Positions 5,183 to 6,127 of a stretch of DNA of 6,127 bases are shown one piece after another. Position 1 is the stretch's first letter; every line of letters starts with the position of its first letter. The notes under the pieces are model-generated. The model made no database searches. It saw nothing but the letters and a program-made list of their open reading frames with translations, and was not told the DNA's origin. Source of the stretch: Chloroflexota bacterium (GTDB taxonomy: Bacteria; Chloroflexota; Chloroflexia; Chloroflexales; Kallotenuaceae); NCBI GenBank assembly GCA_019240175.1, contig JAFAYS010000661.1, positions 1 to 6,127 of the forward strand, given 5' to 3'. Made by a program: the position numbers and the translations under genes.

Positions 5183-5244
5183 CCTCAATCGTCTGTCACA
5201 ATATTACATCTTAAATATCAATTGTCAATACCTCGATTGTCACA
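5183..5244. promoter_or_regulatory. Repeated TGTCA/CCTC operator-like motifs around the operon promoter
   Basis: On the plus strand TGTCACA occurs at 5194-5200 and 5238-5244, and TGTCA again at 5223-5227 within the -35 box. A longer unit, CCTCAATCGTC (5183-5193), recurs as CCTCGATTGTC (5231-5241) with nine of eleven matches, 48 bases apart. The copies bracket the promoter: one covers the start site and the other lies just upstream of the -35 box. This arrangement suits a repressor or looping regulator; the binding protein is unknown, and the DUF2089-like product is the obvious candidate. Confidence 0.45.
5201..5228 (-). promoter_or_regulatory. Promoter of the DUF2089/solenoid operon
   Basis: On the minus strand a perfect TTGACA (5228-5223) is followed after 16 bases by TAATAT (5206-5201), in locally AT-rich DNA. 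Transcription would start near 5194, giving a leader of about 60 bases before ATG 5134. Confidence 0.65.
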
Positions 5245-5296
5245 TTTTGCAAAATTCAACAAATTCATTGGAATAACGCTAGTTGAGCGACTTCGG

Positions 5297-5302
5297 TATA
5301 AT
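5297..5302 (+). promoter_or_regulatory. -10 element of the 103-residue protein gene
   Basis: A perfect TATAAT lies here, with a start expected near 5309, 64 bases before ATG 5373. No convincing -35 box is found at 16-18 bases spacing (sequences near 5273-5280 match poorly), so the promoter may need an activator or be weak. Confidence 0.4.
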
Positions 5303-5362
5303 GACAGATACTTCGCGAATACCGCAGACAGACTGCGACTCTTGTTCTATCGTTCTATACAC

Positions 5363-5367
5363 GGAGG
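5363..5367 (+). promoter_or_regulatory. Ribosome binding site of the 103-residue protein gene
   Basis: GGAGG is followed by CG and two consecutive ATGs. The second ATG (5373) has the better five-base spacing; the first (5370) is only two bases away. Confidence 0.6.
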
Positions 5368-5372
5368 CGATG

Positions 5373-5684
5373 ATGCCAGAAAGCACGGTGCAAGAATTTG
5401 CGGAGGACGATGCCAGCTATCAGGCCTGGCTACGACGACATCCAGCCGGTTACATCATCAACACACCGCGCAGCAAGCCAGCGAACTATATGGTTTTGCA
5501 CAGAGCAAGCTGTTCTACCATCGGTGACTACAACAAGATGGCGCGACCTGGCGGGTTTACCGAGCGAGAATACATCAAAATATGCGCGACAGACCTAGCT
5601 GGTCTCCGCGCCTGGGTTCGCCAGCACGGGCGACCTGACGGCTCGTTCTCAAGCATCTGCTCGCTCTGTAAGCCGTCTGCGTAG
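5373..5684 (+). CDS. Conserved-type Cys/His-containing protein of unknown function
   Basis: This 103-residue soluble protein has no signal or membrane segment. Its core runs Tyr-Gln-Ala-Trp-Leu-Arg-Arg-His-Pro-Ala-Gly-Tyr-Ile-Ile-Asn (16-30), then Asn-Tyr-Met-Val-Leu-His-Arg-Ala-Ser-Cys (38-47). Next come Phe-Thr-Glu-Arg-Glu-Tyr-Ile-Lys-Ile-Cys-Ala (62-72) and Leu-Arg-Ala-Trp-Val-Arg-Gln-His-Gly (78-86). It ends with Ser-Ile-Cys-Ser-Leu-Cys (94-99). I recall similar short proteins or domains in other bacteria, sometimes beside nuclease domains, but cannot name the family. His43, Cys47, Cys71, Cys96 and Cys99 could bind a metal (inference). The frame is open back to TTG 5283, but those upstream codons overlap the -10 box and leader, and GGAGG precedes 5373. 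It is divergent from the minus-strand operon with a 238-base gap; a link to it is not shown. Confidence 0.75.
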   Translation: MPESTVQEFAEDDASYQAWLRRHPAGYIINTPRSKPANYMVLHRASCSTIGDYNKMARPGGFTEREYIKICATDLAGLRAWVRQHGRPDGSFSSICSLCKPSA

Positions 5685-5726
5685 TTTGACAATCTGAGCA
5701 AAACTCATAGCGGACACCCATCCGCG

Positions 5727-5755
5727 TGCGCGATTCAGTCGTGCCCGACCGCGCA
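5727..5755 (+). other. Bulged hairpin in the leader of the DinG-type gene
   Basis: TGCGCG (5727-5732) pairs with CGCGCA (5750-5755), and inside it GTCG (5738-5741) pairs with CGAC (5746-5749) around a four-base loop, with a five-base bulge on one side. No T tract follows, so it is not an ordinary terminator. It could be a leader structure or chance in GC-rich DNA. Confidence 0.25.
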
Positions 5756-5798
5756 GCTTACGATGTGAATCCTCCGTTGAGCATAGAAAGAGATCCAC

Positions 5799-6127
5799 GT
5801 GAACACTATTTTTGTAGCTATCGATGTTGAAACCACGGGCTTGGAAGCAGGAACCGACGAGATCATCGAGGTTGCCGCAGTCAAATTTCGGGATACGGAA
5901 GTGCTGGAAACCTTTCAGCGGCTCGTCCGGCCTCGTCACAGCTTGCCGATCAAGATCGCACAGCTAACCGGCATTAACGCCGACGATCTCGAAACCGCGC
6001 AGCCGTTTCACCACGTCGCGCCCGACTTTGTGCGCTTCGTCAAAAGCTACCCGATCATTGGCCACTCGGTTGGCTTCGACGTGCGCATGCTGGGCGCGCA
6101 GGGCTTGAAGCTCGCCCAGCCCAGCTA
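5799..6127 (+). CDS. dinG: DEDDh 3'-5' exonuclease N-terminus, probably DinG-type helicase (partial)
   Basis: Only the first 109 residues are present; the gene runs off the window. They form a DnaQ-like DEDDh exonuclease domain. The ExoI motif is Phe-Val-Ala-Ile-Asp-Val-Glu-Thr-Thr-Gly-Leu with metal ligands Asp9 and Glu11. The Leu-Thr-Gly-Ile element is at 57-60. The ExoII motif is Ile-Gly-His-Ser-Val-Gly-Phe-Asp with Asp94. The ExoIII motif lies beyond the window. Many Gram-positive and Chloroflexota DinG proteins carry such a domain before the ATP-dependent helicase part and act in DNA repair or resolution of R-loops and other structures. The start is GTG 5799: an in-frame TAG at 5784-5786 limits upstream extension, and GAG at 5790-5792 gives a weak ribosome site. 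A stand-alone polymerase III epsilon subunit or a PolC fragment is possible. The exonuclease call is firm; the dinG name is likely but depends on unseen sequence. Confidence 0.75.
   Translation, partial: MNTIFVAIDVETTGLEAGTDEIIEVAAVKFRDTEVLETFQRLVRPRHSLPIKIAQLTGINADDLETAQPFHHVAPDFVRFVKSYPIIGHSVGFDVRMLGAQGLKLAQPS

Noticed and set aside
5686..5713. Perfect TTGACA at 5686-5691 as a promoter for the DinG-type gene
   Set aside because: No acceptable -10 box lies 15-18 bases downstream (the best candidates near 5707-5713 match poorly), so I do not call it.
5649..5939. 96-residue minus-strand open frame across the DinG-type start
   Set aside because: It is antisense to the clear exonuclease motifs of the plus-strand gene and has no recognisable domain.

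Overview
The window is GC-rich bacterial chromosome, most likely from a Chloroflexota (Chloroflexia-type) bacterium. That placement is an inference. It rests on the mix of protein types: a DinG-like exonuclease start, a DUF2089/DUF4097-type gene cluster and a small charged AT-hook protein. No rRNA or other marker gene is present to confirm it. I see no tRNA, rRNA, CRISPR array or insertion sequence.

Layout from left to right. (1) 77-1401, plus strand: a promoter, a DedA/VTT-type membrane protein (GTG start at 134) and an RdgB/HAM1 nucleotide-sanitising pyrophosphatase (750-1352), closed by a strong intrinsic terminator. (2) 1402-2038, plus strand: an AT-rich spacer with a good promoter and a structured 5' leader, then a 118-residue charged protein with a C-terminal AT-hook. 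(3) 2097-2708, minus strand: a GNAT acetyltransferase, probably starting at TTG. It converges on the 118-residue gene. (4) 2851-5228, minus strand: a tight three-gene operon. It encodes a DUF2089-like zinc-ribbon/HTH protein, a 92-residue single-domain protein and a 498-residue protein with [IV]GGD beta-solenoid repeats, a coiled coil, a proline-rich linker and a C-terminal SHOCT-like helical domain. The operon has a consensus-like promoter overlapped by repeated TGTCA motifs and ends at a hairpin terminator. (5) 5297-5684, plus strand and divergent from the operon: a 103-residue Cys/His-containing conserved-type protein of unknown function. (6) 5799 to the window end: the start of a DEDDh exonuclease, probably the N-terminus of a DinG-type helicase.

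The most interesting unit is the minus-strand operon. The regulator and the solenoid protein both end in a short motif of the same SHOCT-like type. The 92-residue protein looks like the stand-alone form of a domain that I recall fused to SHOCT-like segments elsewhere. It reads as one multi-domain envelope-stress-like system (YvlB/LiaX-related parts) split over three adjacent genes, possibly autoregulated through the repeats in its promoter. None of the three proteins shows a signal peptide or membrane segment. Several long open frames begin too early: promoter, ribosome-site or terminator positions argue for shorter proteins for the DedA-type, RdgB, GNAT, DUF2089, solenoid and 103-residue genes.
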